This document shows positions 25,815 through 33,888 of a DNA stretch of 64,000 nt, one piece after another. The position numbers and the translations under genes are program-made. Positions within the stretch are counted from its first letter, which is position 1. Each line of letters begins with the position of its first letter. This DNA is from Phytoactinopolyspora alkaliphila (GTDB taxonomy: Bacteria > Actinomycetota > Actinomycetes > Jiangellales > Jiangellaceae). The stretch lies in assembly GCF_010550695.1 (NCBI RefSeq), contig NZ_JAAGOB010000002.1:186001-250000 (forward strand), written 5' to 3'. The notes beneath the pieces were generated by a model. It was not told the DNA's origin. It was given only the letters and a program-made list of their open reading frames with translations, and did not search any database.

Positions 25815-26253
25815 CGTCCTTCTCCTCCGGCCGGATCAGCAGAGTCGCCTGCGACGTGCACACGTGCTCGTCAGCGGCACGGACGTCGCTGCGGATGGTG
25901 AGGAGGTCGTTGCCTGCCACCTGGCGCAGCGCGTCCAGTGTGGTGGTCGTCTCGAGTCCGTCGCCGACGAGGAGCGGACGCGAGTAGGTGAAACGTTGGT
26001 CGACGTGGACCACCCGGGCAAATTCGATGCCGAGATCGGCCATCAAGGTGTCGAATCCACGCATCACGGGAATCATCACGAACGTCGGCGGCGCGACGAC
26101 GTCGTCATGACCGTACTCACCCGCCATGCCGGTGTCGACGTACACGGGATTGGGGTCACCGATCGCCTCCGCGAACTCCCGGACCTTCTCCCGGCTCACC
26201 TCATAGGGCTGTGGTGGATAGACGCGCCCGACGGCGGAAGGATCAATGGCCAT
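25807..26253 (-). CDS. MaoC-like N-terminal domain protein, HadA type
   Basis: Hot-dog-fold protein of the FAS1-type dehydratase N-terminal family, thought to be the substrate-binding partner of the catalytic HadB-like subunit. 148 residues. It contains EAIGDPNPVYVDTGMAGEYG and VVAPPTFVMIPVMRG, and lacks the catalytic Asp-His set of its partner. Overlaps the downstream gene by 8 bases. Follows rpmG at 89 bases. Confidence 0.88.
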   Translation of the reverse strand: MAIDPSAVGRVYPPQPYEVSREKVREFAEAIGDPNPVYVDTGMAGEYGHDDVVAPPTFVMIPVMRGFDTLMADLGIEFARVVHVDQRFTYSRPLLVGDGLETTTTLDALRQVAGNDLLTIRSDVRAADEHVCTSQATLLIRPEEKDDV

Positions 26254-26342
26254 AACTCGACGTTACCGGCGGCCCACTCCGGCCACCGACGTGGGCCCCG
26301 GCATAACCGGGCATCCACGCCGGATTCGGCCGGACAGCATGA

Positions 26343-26513
26343 TCAGCGGGTTTCGCGGTGCGCCGTGTGTGTCCGGCAGCGCGGGCAGAACTTCTTCAGC
26401 TCCAGCCGGTCAGGATCGTTGCGCCGGTTCTTCTTCGTGATGTAGTTGCGCTCCTTGCACTCCGTGCAGGCCATGGTGATCTTGGGACGGACATCAGCGC
26501 TCTTGGCGGCCAC
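26343..26513 (-). CDS. rpmG: 50S ribosomal protein L33 (zinc-ribbon form)
   Basis: Short 56-residue ORF from a GTG at 26513 to TGA at 26343-26345. It reads (M)[19 protein letters not shown] and continues [20 protein letters not shown], then [16 protein letters not shown]. Cys16/Cys19 and Cys43/Cys46 make it the zinc-binding (C+) paralogue. Actinobacteria often keep a second, cysteine-free L33 for zinc starvation, which is not in this window. Upstream are tRNA-Thr and tRNA-Met; downstream are the MaoC pair and murB. Confidence 0.97.
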   Translation of the reverse strand: MAAKSADVRPKITMACTECKERNYITKKNRRNDPDRLELKKFCPRCRTHTAHRETR

Positions 26514-26616
26514 GGGTGCCTCTCTTAGATCTGGGGTTTACGAACCTAGTAAGGGTAGCCGACCACGGCGTGAGTCCCTAATCGAAGCCTGGGACATTCA
26601 CCGCGGCCGGAGCCGG

Positions 26617-26690
26617 TAGCGGGGGCGGGACTCGAACCCGCGACACCACGATTATGAGCCGTGTGCTCTAACCACCTGAGCTACCCCGCC
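26617..26690 (-). tRNA. tRNA-Met (CAT), elongator type
   Basis: 74 bases, minus strand. 5' GGCGGGGTAGCTCAGGTGGT, anticodon loop CTCATAA, T-arm CGGGTTCGAGTCCCG, discriminator A. The first acceptor pair is G-U, and it lacks the C-A mismatch of initiator tRNAs, so elongator is preferred. Confidence 0.95.
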
Positions 26691-26723
26691 AGGGGTTCCC
26701 GCTCCGTCGACGGGCGGGTATAG

Positions 26724-26796
26724 AGCCCCAATACGGAATCGAACCGTAGACCTTCTCCTTACCATGGAGACGCTCTGCCGACTGAGCTATTGGGGC
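26724..26796 (-). tRNA. tRNA-Thr (GGT)
   Basis: 73 bases, minus strand. Acceptor GCCCCAA/TTGGGGC, anticodon stem TCTCC/GGAGA around loop ATGGTAA (anticodon GGT), T-arm ACGGTTCGATTCCGT, discriminator U. Lies 33 bases upstream of tRNA-Met and is probably co-transcribed with it. Confidence 0.95.
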
Positions 26797-26867
26797 GCTC
26801 GCGCCAGTCGAGGGTACACGGCGAAGGGCCTTGAGGGGAAATCGATAGGGCCAACCCCATCGGGACC

Positions 26868-27260
26868 TCACCGTTGCTCGGCCACCGACCTCGCCACCGG
26901 GTAAGCGCGACCACGTCGGCGCTGCTTGGGCAGAGGGTCGGTCAGCGACAAGCCCGTGACTGATGCGGGCAGATCACCGTCGGCTGCCCCGGCCGCGATC
27001 ATGTCCGGACAACCCGGGTCCGCCGGTCCGGTCATGCTCGCAACGACGACCCTGGCCGCCCGCATGCAACGCGCCGAGCAGTAGACCACGCCGTCCGCGT
27101 CCAGTCCGTGCCCGATGACGGCGCATGCACATTTCGCGCATCGTGGCGCACACAGCTGGATCGCGCATTCGAAGCTGTCGAATCGGTGGACGCCGCCCCC
27201 GGGCATGGTGATGCTGAACCCCAAGTCGCTGTCGTTGCCGCATACGTCGCACATGCCCAT
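26868..27260 (-). CDS. Conserved Cys-rich (zinc-ribbon-like) protein of unknown function
   Basis: 130 residues if the ATG at 27260 is used; the open frame reaches 27350 but its first 30 residues look unrelated. The sequence MGMCDVCGNDSDLGFSITMP starts with a CxxC pair. It continues FDSFECAIQLCAPRCAKCAC with three more cysteines and VVYCSARCMRAAR with the last pair, so eight or more Cys suggest one or two metal sites. Similar short proteins occur in many actinobacteria without a known function. It follows the GAF-ANTAR gene on the same strand. Confidence 0.75.
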   Translation of the reverse strand: MGMCDVCGNDSDLGFSITMPGGGVHRFDSFECAIQLCAPRCAKCACAVIGHGLDADGVVYCSARCMRAARVVVASMTGPADPGCPDMIAAGAADGDLPASVTGLSLTDPLPKQRRRGRAYPVARSVAEQR

Positions 27261-27346
27261 GGCGTCCTCCCAGCCTCCAGAATCTGGCAAACCGGCCGGG
27301 CTCTGCACGGCACGATTGCCGCATTGGATACCCTCACCGCCCGAAA

Positions 27347-28072
27347 TCACGCGAACGGCCGGTGATCGACATCGTGACGCCGGCCACTATGACTCGTACC
27401 GCCCCCCGGTACCCGATCACAGGTGACGACGAGCCGTTCGGCGACCTCGATGAGGTCGGCGCCGCCCTCTTGCGCGTAGCACTGCAGGAGTTCGAGCGCG
27501 TTGCGTGCACTGAGGCCGTGGCGTTCCATCAGCAGGCGCTGAGCTTCGGCGACGACCGGACTATCGTCCACGACCTCGTGACAGCCGGTCCGTGTGATCA
27601 GCTGCTCGAGGATGGCCGCCCCCCAGTCGGCGAGGGGCGCGACCGCTTGGACGCTGTCCGGGCCCAGCGTGGCCTTCTCGGCGTAGACGCTCAGGGTGCC
27701 GAGCACTCTCCCAGGGGTGTGCAAGCACGCGGCGGTCACTGCGTGGACACCTCGACGATTGGCCAGCCGGGACCACTCCGGCCAGCGCTGATCATCCCCG
27801 ATGCCCGTGGCGAACAGCGCGCGCTTCTCCCTCACGGCATACACGCCCGGGCCATGACCGAGCCGGTGCTGCTCAAGGTCGATCCAGCCGATACCCACGG
27901 AGGAAGCCGCAGCCATATCCCAGCGACCGGCACACCTGAGAAGGAGCACGCCGGCATCCGCCCCGGTGGCGTTCATGGCTCCGTCGACCAGGCGCGTTGC
28001 TGCGCTGCTCAATGCGGCACGGTCCGGCACACCGGCGACAGCGCCGACCACATCAGCTTGAGGACTCGTCAC
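27347..28072 (-). CDS. GAF and ANTAR domain regulatory protein
   Basis: Cytosolic signal-responsive RNA-binding antiterminator. Residues about 15-155 form a GAF-like sensor domain. The C-terminal ANTAR domain is visible as AEAQRLLMERHGLSARNALE followed by LLQCYAQEGGADLIEVAERL. ANTAR proteins bind paired hexaloop hairpins in nascent mRNA. The target transcripts and the ligand are not evident here. 241 residues. The stop overlaps the Cys-rich protein's longest frame but not its preferred start. Confidence 0.88.
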   Translation of the reverse strand: MTSPQADVVGAVAGVPDRAALSSAATRLVDGAMNATGADAGVLLLRCAGRWDMAAASSVGIGWIDLEQHRLGHGPGVYAVREKRALFATGIGDDQRWPEWSRLANRRGVHAVTAACLHTPGRVLGTLSVYAEKATLGPDSVQAVAPLADWGAAILEQLITRTGCHEVVDDSPVVAEAQRLLMERHGLSARNALELLQCYAQEGGADLIEVAERLVVTCDRVPGGGTSHSGRRHDVDHRPFA

Positions 28073-28185
28073 ATCCGGACCTCACCCTTCTCGAGAGGGG
28101 CAGAATGCGCCGGGTACCCGTTACACCTGCCGTCATTGGTGCATCGAGAGATCCCCTGTCCGCGATAGTTCATGCGTGTTCGTTG

Positions 28186-28302
28186 TCAACCTGTGTCCGT
28201 TTTCTTCCGCTCCCGCTCCACGGCGTCGGCGACCGGCAGATTCACACGGCGGGTCAGGAGTTGCCGGTCAAGCGTCGCGCGATTGAGCTCCCGCGGGTTC
28301 AA
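28186..28302 (-). pseudogene. Remnant: N-terminus of a winged-helix DNA-binding (AlkZ/YcaQ-like) protein
   Basis: A 38-codon stretch starting at a TTG reads LNPRELNRATLDRQLLTRRV and continues NLPVADAVE. This resembles the N-terminus of PF06224 winged-helix proteins (typically 'LxxRxLNRAxLARQLLLxR..LPVxxAVE'). After AVE the similarity stops and a TGA follows within nine codons. The rest of the gene (normally several hundred residues) is missing downstream. This is a family judgement made by eye. Confidence 0.5.
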
Positions 28303-28345
28303 CGCGTTGACGAGGCTCCGGCGGCCGGACCCGCGAAAGCCCATG

Positions 28346-28452
28346 TCAGCGCACCTTGCAGAAGGAGTCGCGAATGTCGCCGACCAGGATTTCCGGCTTC
28401 TCCATCGAGAGGAAATGACCGCCGCGCTCGGCGTCCAGCCCCCAGGTGTCCG
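28346..28452 (-). pseudogene. Remnant: C-terminus of an epoxide-hydrolase-like alpha/beta hydrolase
   Basis: Frame ending at TGA 28346-28348 reads WGLDAERGGHFLSMEKPEIL and then VGDIRDSFCKVR. It carries the conserved catalytic-histidine segment GGHF..ME.PE.L...IR of epoxide hydrolases. Upstream codons lose similarity and no full hydrolase frame exists, so only the last 30-35 residues survive. The region 28453-28648 behind it has no recognisable gene. Confidence 0.55.
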
Positions 28453-28648
28453 CCGAGATGCTGATGGCCATAGCCGACGCCTGCCGACGCCGGGAACGGC
28501 TGGTCTGGATGATCGCCTCTCGATGTCGACGTCACCGTCACAAGCGGACCTCGGGAGCTCATCGACGTCCTGGGCGCGCAGGCACGGTGATGCCAGCGCT
28601 CGGTCCACGGCATGTGACGGTGCGTCGGCGCCGCGCTGCGAGGTGTCG

Positions 28649-29917
28649 TCACCACGGCGCAAGGTCGTCGATGTCTCGCGTGTGGCGGAGCACCAGGTAC
28701 ACCGGCAGCGCGGAGAGGACGATCAAGCCCTGTGACACGAAGAGCGTGACGCGCAGCCCGGCGAGCTCCCCGAGCATTCCTCCGACGAGGGCACCCAACG
28801 GGAACACGCCCATGATCAAGAAGCGCATGGTGGCGTTGACCCGCCCAAGGATGTGGCCCGGACAGAGGCGCTGGCGCAGGCTGAGGCTGGTGATCGCGTA
28901 CACGATCTGGCCGAGCTCACCCGCTGCACCGCCCACGACTATCAGCAACACCCACCAGCCGGGCTGGGCCAGCGGCCCGAGCACAGCGACCGGACCGGTG
29001 ACGGCCAGCGACAGCCAGATGATCCGCGCCGATCCGAACCGGCGGCTCAACCGCGGTGTCGCGGCGGCACCGATGACGACCGCAATCGAACCCACAGCGA
29101 CCACGAGGCCGATCGCCGATGGCGGCAGCTCCAGGGTGCGGGACAGGAAGATGATGGTGACGGCGGAAGCCACCGCGAAAGCGAAGTTGGCTAGTGCGCT
29201 GGCCAGCGCGAGGGCACCCAGCACCCGATTGCGTAGGACGAAGGTGAGGCCTTCCCGCACCTGCGCCGACAGTCGTGGCCGCTCGGCGGACCGGGGCGGC
29301 GCGGGCTCCGGGGTGCGGATCGCCAGCAGCGAGAGTGCGGAGACCGCGAAGGTCGCAGCTTGGATGGCGACGACGTTCGCAGCGCCGACCAGTCCGACGA
29401 GCCAGCCCCCCAGCCCGGGACCGGCGAACTGGCCGCTCGCGCGGGCTGTCTCCATGGCCGAGTTTCCGGCCAGCACCCGGCCCGGGCCCAATAGCGTCGG
29501 CAGGTAACTCTGATAGCCGACGTCGAAGAACACCCGGGCCACCCCGGCCAGCAGTGAGACGACGATCAGATGGGTGATGCTCAGCCGTCCCTGCCACGCG
29601 GCCAGCGGGATGCTGGTCAGGAGGATCGTGCGCGCCAGGTCACTGATGACCAGCACCCGGCGGCGGCGCAGGCGGTCCAGCCATACGCCTGCCGGGAGAC
29701 CGATCAGCGCGAAGGCAATGGTGGACGAGGCGTTCACCACCCCGAGCTGCCATGGCGAGGCGTGCAGTGTGAGCACAGCCAGGAGCGGAATCGCCACGCC
29801 ACTGATCTGGGCGCCGAACTGGCTGGCGGTCTGGCCGAATAGGAGAAAGCGGAAATCACGGCGCGCGAACGGCGATTCACCGGACACATGAGCCTCCAGA
29901 AGCTCCGAGGTGGGCAT
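28649..29917 (-). CDS. MFS transporter (EntS/multidrug exporter type)
   Basis: Inner-membrane major facilitator, about 422 residues from the ATG at 29917 (open to 30010; a GTG at 29884 is also possible). The N-terminal half opens with FARRDFRFLLFGQTASQFGA and has the loop motif GLPAGVWLDRLRRRRVLV typical of the family. About 11-12 hydrophobic segments are visible. The central loop, rich in Pro and Arg, separates the two six-helix halves. Such proteins export siderophores, macrolides or other drugs; the substrate cannot be told from sequence. Confidence 0.85.
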   Translation of the reverse strand: MPTSELLEAHVSGESPFARRDFRFLLFGQTASQFGAQISGVAIPLLAVLTLHASPWQLGVVNASSTIAFALIGLPAGVWLDRLRRRRVLVISDLARTILLTSIPLAAWQGRLSITHLIVVSLLAGVARVFFDVGYQSYLPTLLGPGRVLAGNSAMETARASGQFAGPGLGGWLVGLVGAANVVAIQAATFAVSALSLLAIRTPEPAPPRSAERPRLSAQVREGLTFVLRNRVLGALALASALANFAFAVASAVTIIFLSRTLELPPSAIGLVVAVGSIAVVIGAAATPRLSRRFGSARIIWLSLAVTGPVAVLGPLAQPGWWVLLIVVGGAAGELGQIVYAITSLSLRQRLCPGHILGRVNATMRFLIMGVFPLGALVGGMLGELAGLRVTLFVSQGLIVLSALPVYLVLRHTRDIDDLAPW

Positions 29918-30052
29918 TGACCCCACCCCGGAATCTAAAAGGCGTTGATCCGGGGGGACTACATTACCCGGGCCTACGGAGCCGTCAAACCTGCAGGTCA
30001 AGACCGTCAAGACTGGCGAAGCCGGAAGACCGTAAGGCGGCTAGATGACGAG

Positions 30053-30358
30053 CTACCGAGTGCGCTGGTCCGCATCGGGATCCGACGGACCCGGACACCA
30101 CGGACTCGCGTCACACGCCCGGCGTGCGCTCACGTCGCTCTTGATCGCGTAAGTGGTCCGGCGAGCCGTCGTCGACACCGGCCCGAGGTAGTGGTGGCCG
30201 GTGAAGTGGCACCAGGCGGCGAGGTCGAGCGGTGCGGCGGGGTCGGTGGCTGTCAGGTAGACGGTCGAGCCGGGCGGGATCCGCTCGATCAGCCGGCGAA
30301 GTTCGATAAGCAGGTGCACGCAGCGAAGCTCACCGCCGTCGAGATGATGTGTGTCCAG
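30053..30358 (-). CDS. TusA-like sulfurtransferase domain protein
   Basis: About 101 residues. It resembles TusA/SirA sulfur-carrier proteins: a Cys at position 13 in GGELRCVHLLIELRRLIERI, then PGSTVYLTATDPAAPLDLAAWCHFTG, shown here in part. This is the same layout as TusA's 'CP..l...r..i..l..G..l.v.atDp....di..wc...gh'. No ATG, GTG or TTG lies between the upstream stop and the conserved core. A CTG at 30358, 5 bases after AGGAG and 6 bases after the cysteine desulfurase stop, is the best start. It would receive persulfide from that enzyme. Confidence 0.7.
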   Translation of the reverse strand: MDTHHLDGGELRCVHLLIELRRLIERIPPGSTVYLTATDPAAPLDLAAWCHFTGHHYLGPVSTTARRTTYAIKSDVSARRACDASPWCPGPSDPDADQRTR

Positions 30359-30366
30359 CGTAGCTC

Positions 30367-31536
30367 CTATTCGACCAGCCGACGATGCGCCGCGGCGATC
30401 AGGTCGGCGGCACGGTCGGCGTCGTTGCTGGTCGACCAACGTCCCAGGGAGAACCGTAGTGCGGACATGCTCCGTTCGTCGTCACACCCCATCGCGGTCA
30501 AGACTGGTGATGCCTGCGCACGTCCGGTGTGACAGGCCGACCCGGTCGATGCGGCCACGCCGGGAGCGACCGCCAGAAGGTCCTCGCCTCGGACACCGGC
30601 GATGCTGACATTGAGCACGTGCGGCAGCCGCTGGTCAACGTGACCGTTGAGTCGAACAGATCTGGGCAGGCGCTGTTCAAGGTTCTCGTGCAGACGATCC
30701 CGCAGTGCGCGTAGCCGCGCCCCGCTGTTGTCGGCGAGTTCGGCGGCAGCCAGCTCCGCGGCCAGGCCGAGAGCGACGACGGCGGCGACGTTCTCGGTGC
30801 CGCTACGCATGTCGTTCTCCTGCCCGCCTCCGTAGACGAGCGGCTCCAAGCTCAGCCCAGGCCGGACGTAGAGTGCCCCGACACCCTTGGGGGCATACAT
30901 CTTGTGCCCCACCACAGTCAGCAGATCCACCTCCAGCTCCGCTACGTCGACCGGCATCTTCCCGACAGTCTGAGCGGCGTCGGTGTGAAAGAGTGCGCCG
31001 TGCTCGTGGGCCATACGCGCTAGCTCGGCAACGGGCTGGATCACCCCCGTCTCGTTGTTCGCGTGCATGATCGAGACGAGGTTCGTCTCGGGCGTGAGCG
31101 CAGCGGCCAAGGTTCGCGGATCAACGAGTCCGTCCTTGTCGACCCGCAAATAGGTGACCTCTGCATGGTGCAGGCGCTCGGCTGCGCGACACGCGGCGAT
31201 GACCGACGGATGCTCGCTCACCTGCGTGATCACGTGCGGGCGCTCTGTGCCGGCACCGATGATCGCGCCACGAATAGCCAGGTTGTTGGCCTCCGATCCG
31301 CTGCCGGTGAAGACGATTCCCCCAGCGGGTGCACCGATGAGCCGCGCGACCTCAGCGTGCGCTTGTGCCAATGCCAGCCGCGGCTCTTCGCCATACGCAT
31401 GTGCGCTGGACGGGTTTCCGAAGTGCGCGTCAAGAAACGGCCCCATCGCGCCGGCCACCCGCGGGTCCACCGGCGTGGTGGCGTTGTAGTCAAGATAGAT
31501 CGGCCCGTTGGCCAGGCCGGGATGAGCAGCGCTCAC
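30367..31536 (-). CDS. Cysteine desulfurase (NifS/IscS-like, class V aminotransferase)
   Basis: PLP enzyme removing sulfur from cysteine to give alanine and an enzyme persulfide. Conserved features are IYLDYNATTPVDPRVAG, FTGSGSEANNLAI, HANNETG, the PLP lysine in TVVGHKMYAPKGVGALY and the catalytic cysteine in ASTGSACHTGRA. The frame opens at 31578, but the GTG at 31536 overlaps the upstream stop (GTGA) and begins just before the conserved region, so I take it (389 residues). With ArsR-rhodanese upstream and TusA-like downstream it forms a sulfur-transfer operon. Confidence 0.92.
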   Translation of the reverse strand: MSAAHPGLANGPIYLDYNATTPVDPRVAGAMGPFLDAHFGNPSSAHAYGEEPRLALAQAHAEVARLIGAPAGGIVFTGSGSEANNLAIRGAIIGAGTERPHVITQVSEHPSVIAACRAAERLHHAEVTYLRVDKDGLVDPRTLAAALTPETNLVSIMHANNETGVIQPVAELARMAHEHGALFHTDAAQTVGKMPVDVAELEVDLLTVVGHKMYAPKGVGALYVRPGLSLEPLVYGGGQENDMRSGTENVAAVVALGLAAELAAAELADNSGARLRALRDRLHENLEQRLPRSVRLNGHVDQRLPHVLNVSIAGVRGEDLLAVAPGVAASTGSACHTGRAQASPVLTAMGCDDERSMSALRFSLGRWSTSNDADRAADLIAAAHRRLVE

Positions 31537-32201
31537 GGCGGGCTCCCCGCTTCGACGGGAAGTTCGGCTAGCCGCCATTCGAGCATCCCGTCGGCCAGCT
31601 GGCGAGCGGCCCTTCCGCGCTCGGACAACAGCCGCACAGCATCCGGCGCGAGGACACAGTTCACCCCACGGCAGTAGGCGACGATCTCCGTATCCGCGGG
31701 CAGCTCGGTGAGGCGGTCGGCGAGTTGATCCAGCGGGATGCTGACCGCTCCCGGGATGTGCCCCGCTGCGTACTCCTCGGCCGGGCGCACATCGAGTACG
31801 ACGACGTCGCCGCGTCGGACGCGATCCAGCAGATCGTCCCGAGTCACATGCTCCACCTCCGGCCCGAGGAACTCGGTGACAGCGACGGCTACATCCGCCA
31901 GGTGGGTGGTCGCGACGTCGCGCAGGTTCGCGTACAGCCTCGCCACGTCTGGGCTGGCCAGTCGGTAGTAGATGCGGGTGCCCTCCCTCCGGGTGGCGAC
32001 CAGCCCACCCTGTTTCAACGTCTGCAGGTGGGCCGACGCCGTGCTCACGCCCAGTCGAGCAGACTTAGCCAGGGCCTCCACGGTCCGCTCGGCCTGGGCC
32101 AGCAGATCCAGCAGCTCTAGGCGCTTACCGCTCGCAAGCGCCTTACCGACCCGGGCGATCTCCTCGAACATCAACTGCTTGTCCGTCACATGCTCACCCA
32201 T
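31533..32201 (-). CDS. ArsR-family regulator fused to a rhodanese domain
   Basis: 222 residues. Residues about 10-100 are a winged helix-turn-helix (LGVSTASAHLQTLKQGGLVA, TRREGTRIYYRL). Residues 120-215 are a rhodanese domain with DVRPAEEYAAGHIPGAVSIP and the active-site loop YCRGVNC (Cys177 and Cys182). There is no cysteine in the DNA-binding domain. It probably represses itself and the divergent DsrE gene through the palindrome at 32213-32226, with the rhodanese cysteines sensing persulfide. That mechanism is inferred. GGAGG precedes the ATG. Confidence 0.9.
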   Translation of the reverse strand: MGEHVTDKQLMFEEIARVGKALASGKRLELLDLLAQAERTVEALAKSARLGVSTASAHLQTLKQGGLVATRREGTRIYYRLASPDVARLYANLRDVATTHLADVAVAVTEFLGPEVEHVTRDDLLDRVRRGDVVVLDVRPAEEYAAGHIPGAVSIPLDQLADRLTELPADTEIVAYCRGVNCVLAPDAVRLLSERGRAARQLADGMLEWRLAELPVEAGSPP

Positions 32202-32212
32202 GCATCCTCCAA

Positions 32213-32226
32213 TATTCCTTGGAATA
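32213..32226. promoter_or_regulatory. Palindromic operator between ArsR-rhodanese and DsrE genes
   Basis: TATTCC-TT-GGAATA is a perfect 6-2-6 inverted repeat located 11 bases before the ArsR start and about 46 bases before the DsrE start. The spacing and AT-rich core in GC-rich DNA fit an ArsR-family operator. Related ATTC/GAAT half-sites are known for the persulfide sensors BigR and SqrR. Confidence 0.65.
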
Positions 32227-32272
32227 GTGTAGCTTGTTCTTCACCAGCTTTGCCTTGGGATGGAGTATCGCG

Positions 32273-32635
32273 ATGAAGTACCTGTTCGTCTTGCACGATC
32301 CGCCTTACGGGACCGAACGCGCCTACAACGGTCTGCGGTGGGCCAGGCAGATGGTGGCCACCGATGCGGACGTATCGCCCAACGAGGTCAAGGTCTTCCT
32401 GTTCGCCGACGCCGCAGTGTCCGCGATAGCCGGCCAGAAGACCCCGGATGGCTACTACAACGTCGCTTCCATGCTCCGTGGGCTAGCCGGCAAGGGAGCG
32501 ACCATCGGAGTCTGCGGAACCTGCGCGGACGCACGGGGCATCGACGACAGCATGATGCTGCCTACCGCACACCGCTCGTCGATGGCCGAACTGGCTGAGT
32601 GGACCACGTGGGCGGACCAGGTCATCAACATCTGA
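32273..32635 (+). CDS. DsrE-family protein
   Basis: 120-residue cytosolic protein of the DsrE/TusD fold. It begins MKYLFVLHDPPYGTERAYNG and carries a conserved cysteine pair at 81 and 84 (GVCGTCADARG), where the sulfur-relay cysteine normally sits. The start at 32273 is chosen because a GGATGGAG Shine-Dalgarno precedes it and because an upstream in-frame start would include unrelated residues. It is divergent from the ArsR-rhodanese gene and 44 bases before the SQR-like gene, so probably in one regulon for persulfide handling. Confidence 0.9.
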   Translation: MKYLFVLHDPPYGTERAYNGLRWARQMVATDADVSPNEVKVFLFADAAVSAIAGQKTPDGYYNVASMLRGLAGKGATIGVCGTCADARGIDDSMMLPTAHRSSMAELAEWTTWADQVINI

Positions 32636-32679
32636 TCACCCGAACCGGGCCATGGCCACCCAATGAAAGGGATCCGTTC

Positions 32680-33849
32680 ATGTCGAACACAGCGGTCGTC
32701 CTCGGCGCCGGATTCGGCGGCCTGAGCACGGCCTCACGCCTACGCGAAACACTTCCGGACGGCGACAGGGTCGTCTTGGTGGACCGCACGTTCGAAAACG
32801 TCCAAGGGCTGTCGCTCCTCTGGTTGCTCCGCGGCTGGCGAAGCCTCGACGAGGTCCTGGTGACCCCCGCCTCGGGGAGACTACCGGGCGTCGAGCTCGT
32901 CACCGGGACCGTCGAAGACATCGATCTGGTCAATCAGCGGATCGGGACCACGTCCGGGACTCTGCCCTACGACGCGCTCGTCGTCGCTCTCGGCAGCGAG
33001 CTGAACACCGCCGCCGTCCCCGGGCTCGATGAGGCGCTGGCCGGCGGCGTGGCTGCCCACTACTACACCCCCGAAGCGGCGCTCGACGCACACCAGAAGC
33101 TGAGCCAGGTCCGCGCCGGCACGGTGCTGTTCCTGGTGACGAGCATTCCCTACAGATGCCCGGCCGCGCCGTACGAGGGAGCCATGCTGGCGGCCGACCT
33201 CCTGACGGAGACCGGCGCGCGCCCGAACGTGTCCATCGAGGTGCACACACCTGAGCCGCAACCCATGCCCGTGGCCGGGCCGGTGGTCGGGCAGGCCGTA
33301 ACCGCCATGCTCGACGAGGCCGGGATCGGCGTCCGCACCGGTCGGCAGGTCGAGCGTGTCGACGCCGCGGCCAGGCAGGTGGTGTTCACCGATGGCCGCA
33401 CCACGTCGTTCGATCTCCTCGTCGTCGTCCCACCGCACCAGCCACCCGGCCCCGTGGCGGCCGCCGGGTTCTCCGACGCCGGCTGGATCCCCGTCGACGC
33501 CGAGACGCTCGCCACTGCGGTGGCCGGCGTCTGGGCGCTCGGAGACGTCGCCTCGATCACCCTGGCCAGCGGCAAACCGCTCCCTAAGGCCGCCGTCTTC
33601 GCCCGAGGACAAGGTCCCGTCGTCGCCGCAGGTGTAGCGAACCACCTCGGCTACGGCGTACTCGACTCACGTTTCACCGGTGACGGGCACTGCTACCTGG
33701 AGGCCGGTGGCCACCGGGCGGCCCTCGGCAGCGGCAATTTCTATCACCCTGACGGTCCGCGGATCACCCTGTCCCCGCCGTCCGCGGAACTCCATCACGC
33801 CAAGGAGGACGAGGAAGCCCAATGGATCAACCAGTGGAGCGACGCCTGA
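32680..33849 (+). CDS. FAD-dependent sulfide:quinone reductase-like / flavocytochrome c sulfide dehydrogenase-like oxidoreductase
   Basis: 389 residues. The N-terminal dinucleotide fold is VVLGAGFGGLSTASRLRE. A second nucleotide-binding region and the FAD-contacting VWALGDVASITLASGKPLPK follow. One redox cysteine is in TSIPYRCPAAPYEGAMLA and another in GDGHCYLEAGG, motifs seen in SQR/FCSD relatives. Classical SQR has three redox cysteines, of which I can place two. With DsrE, rhodanese and TusA neighbours, oxidation of sulfide or persulfide is the natural proposal. Start at the ATG 32680, after the upstream stop. Confidence 0.85.
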   Translation: MSNTAVVLGAGFGGLSTASRLRETLPDGDRVVLVDRTFENVQGLSLLWLLRGWRSLDEVLVTPASGRLPGVELVTGTVEDIDLVNQRIGTTSGTLPYDALVVALGSELNTAAVPGLDEALAGGVAAHYYTPEAALDAHQKLSQVRAGTVLFLVTSIPYRCPAAPYEGAMLAADLLTETGARPNVSIEVHTPEPQPMPVAGPVVGQAVTAMLDEAGIGVRTGRQVERVDAAARQVVFTDGRTTSFDLLVVVPPHQPPGPVAAAGFSDAGWIPVDAETLATAVAGVWALGDVASITLASGKPLPKAAVFARGQGPVVAAGVANHLGYGVLDSRFTGDGHCYLEAGGHRAALGSGNFYHPDGPRITLSPPSAELHHAKEDEEAQWINQWSDA

Positions 33850-33888
33850 CACAAAGCCGCCATGAATAGGGCGGCCGCGGCCGTGCAG

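Noticed and set aside
28649-30010. Longer N-terminus of the MFS transporter from 30010
   Set aside because: The first 30 residues are not membrane- or family-like; the ATG at 29917 is a better start.
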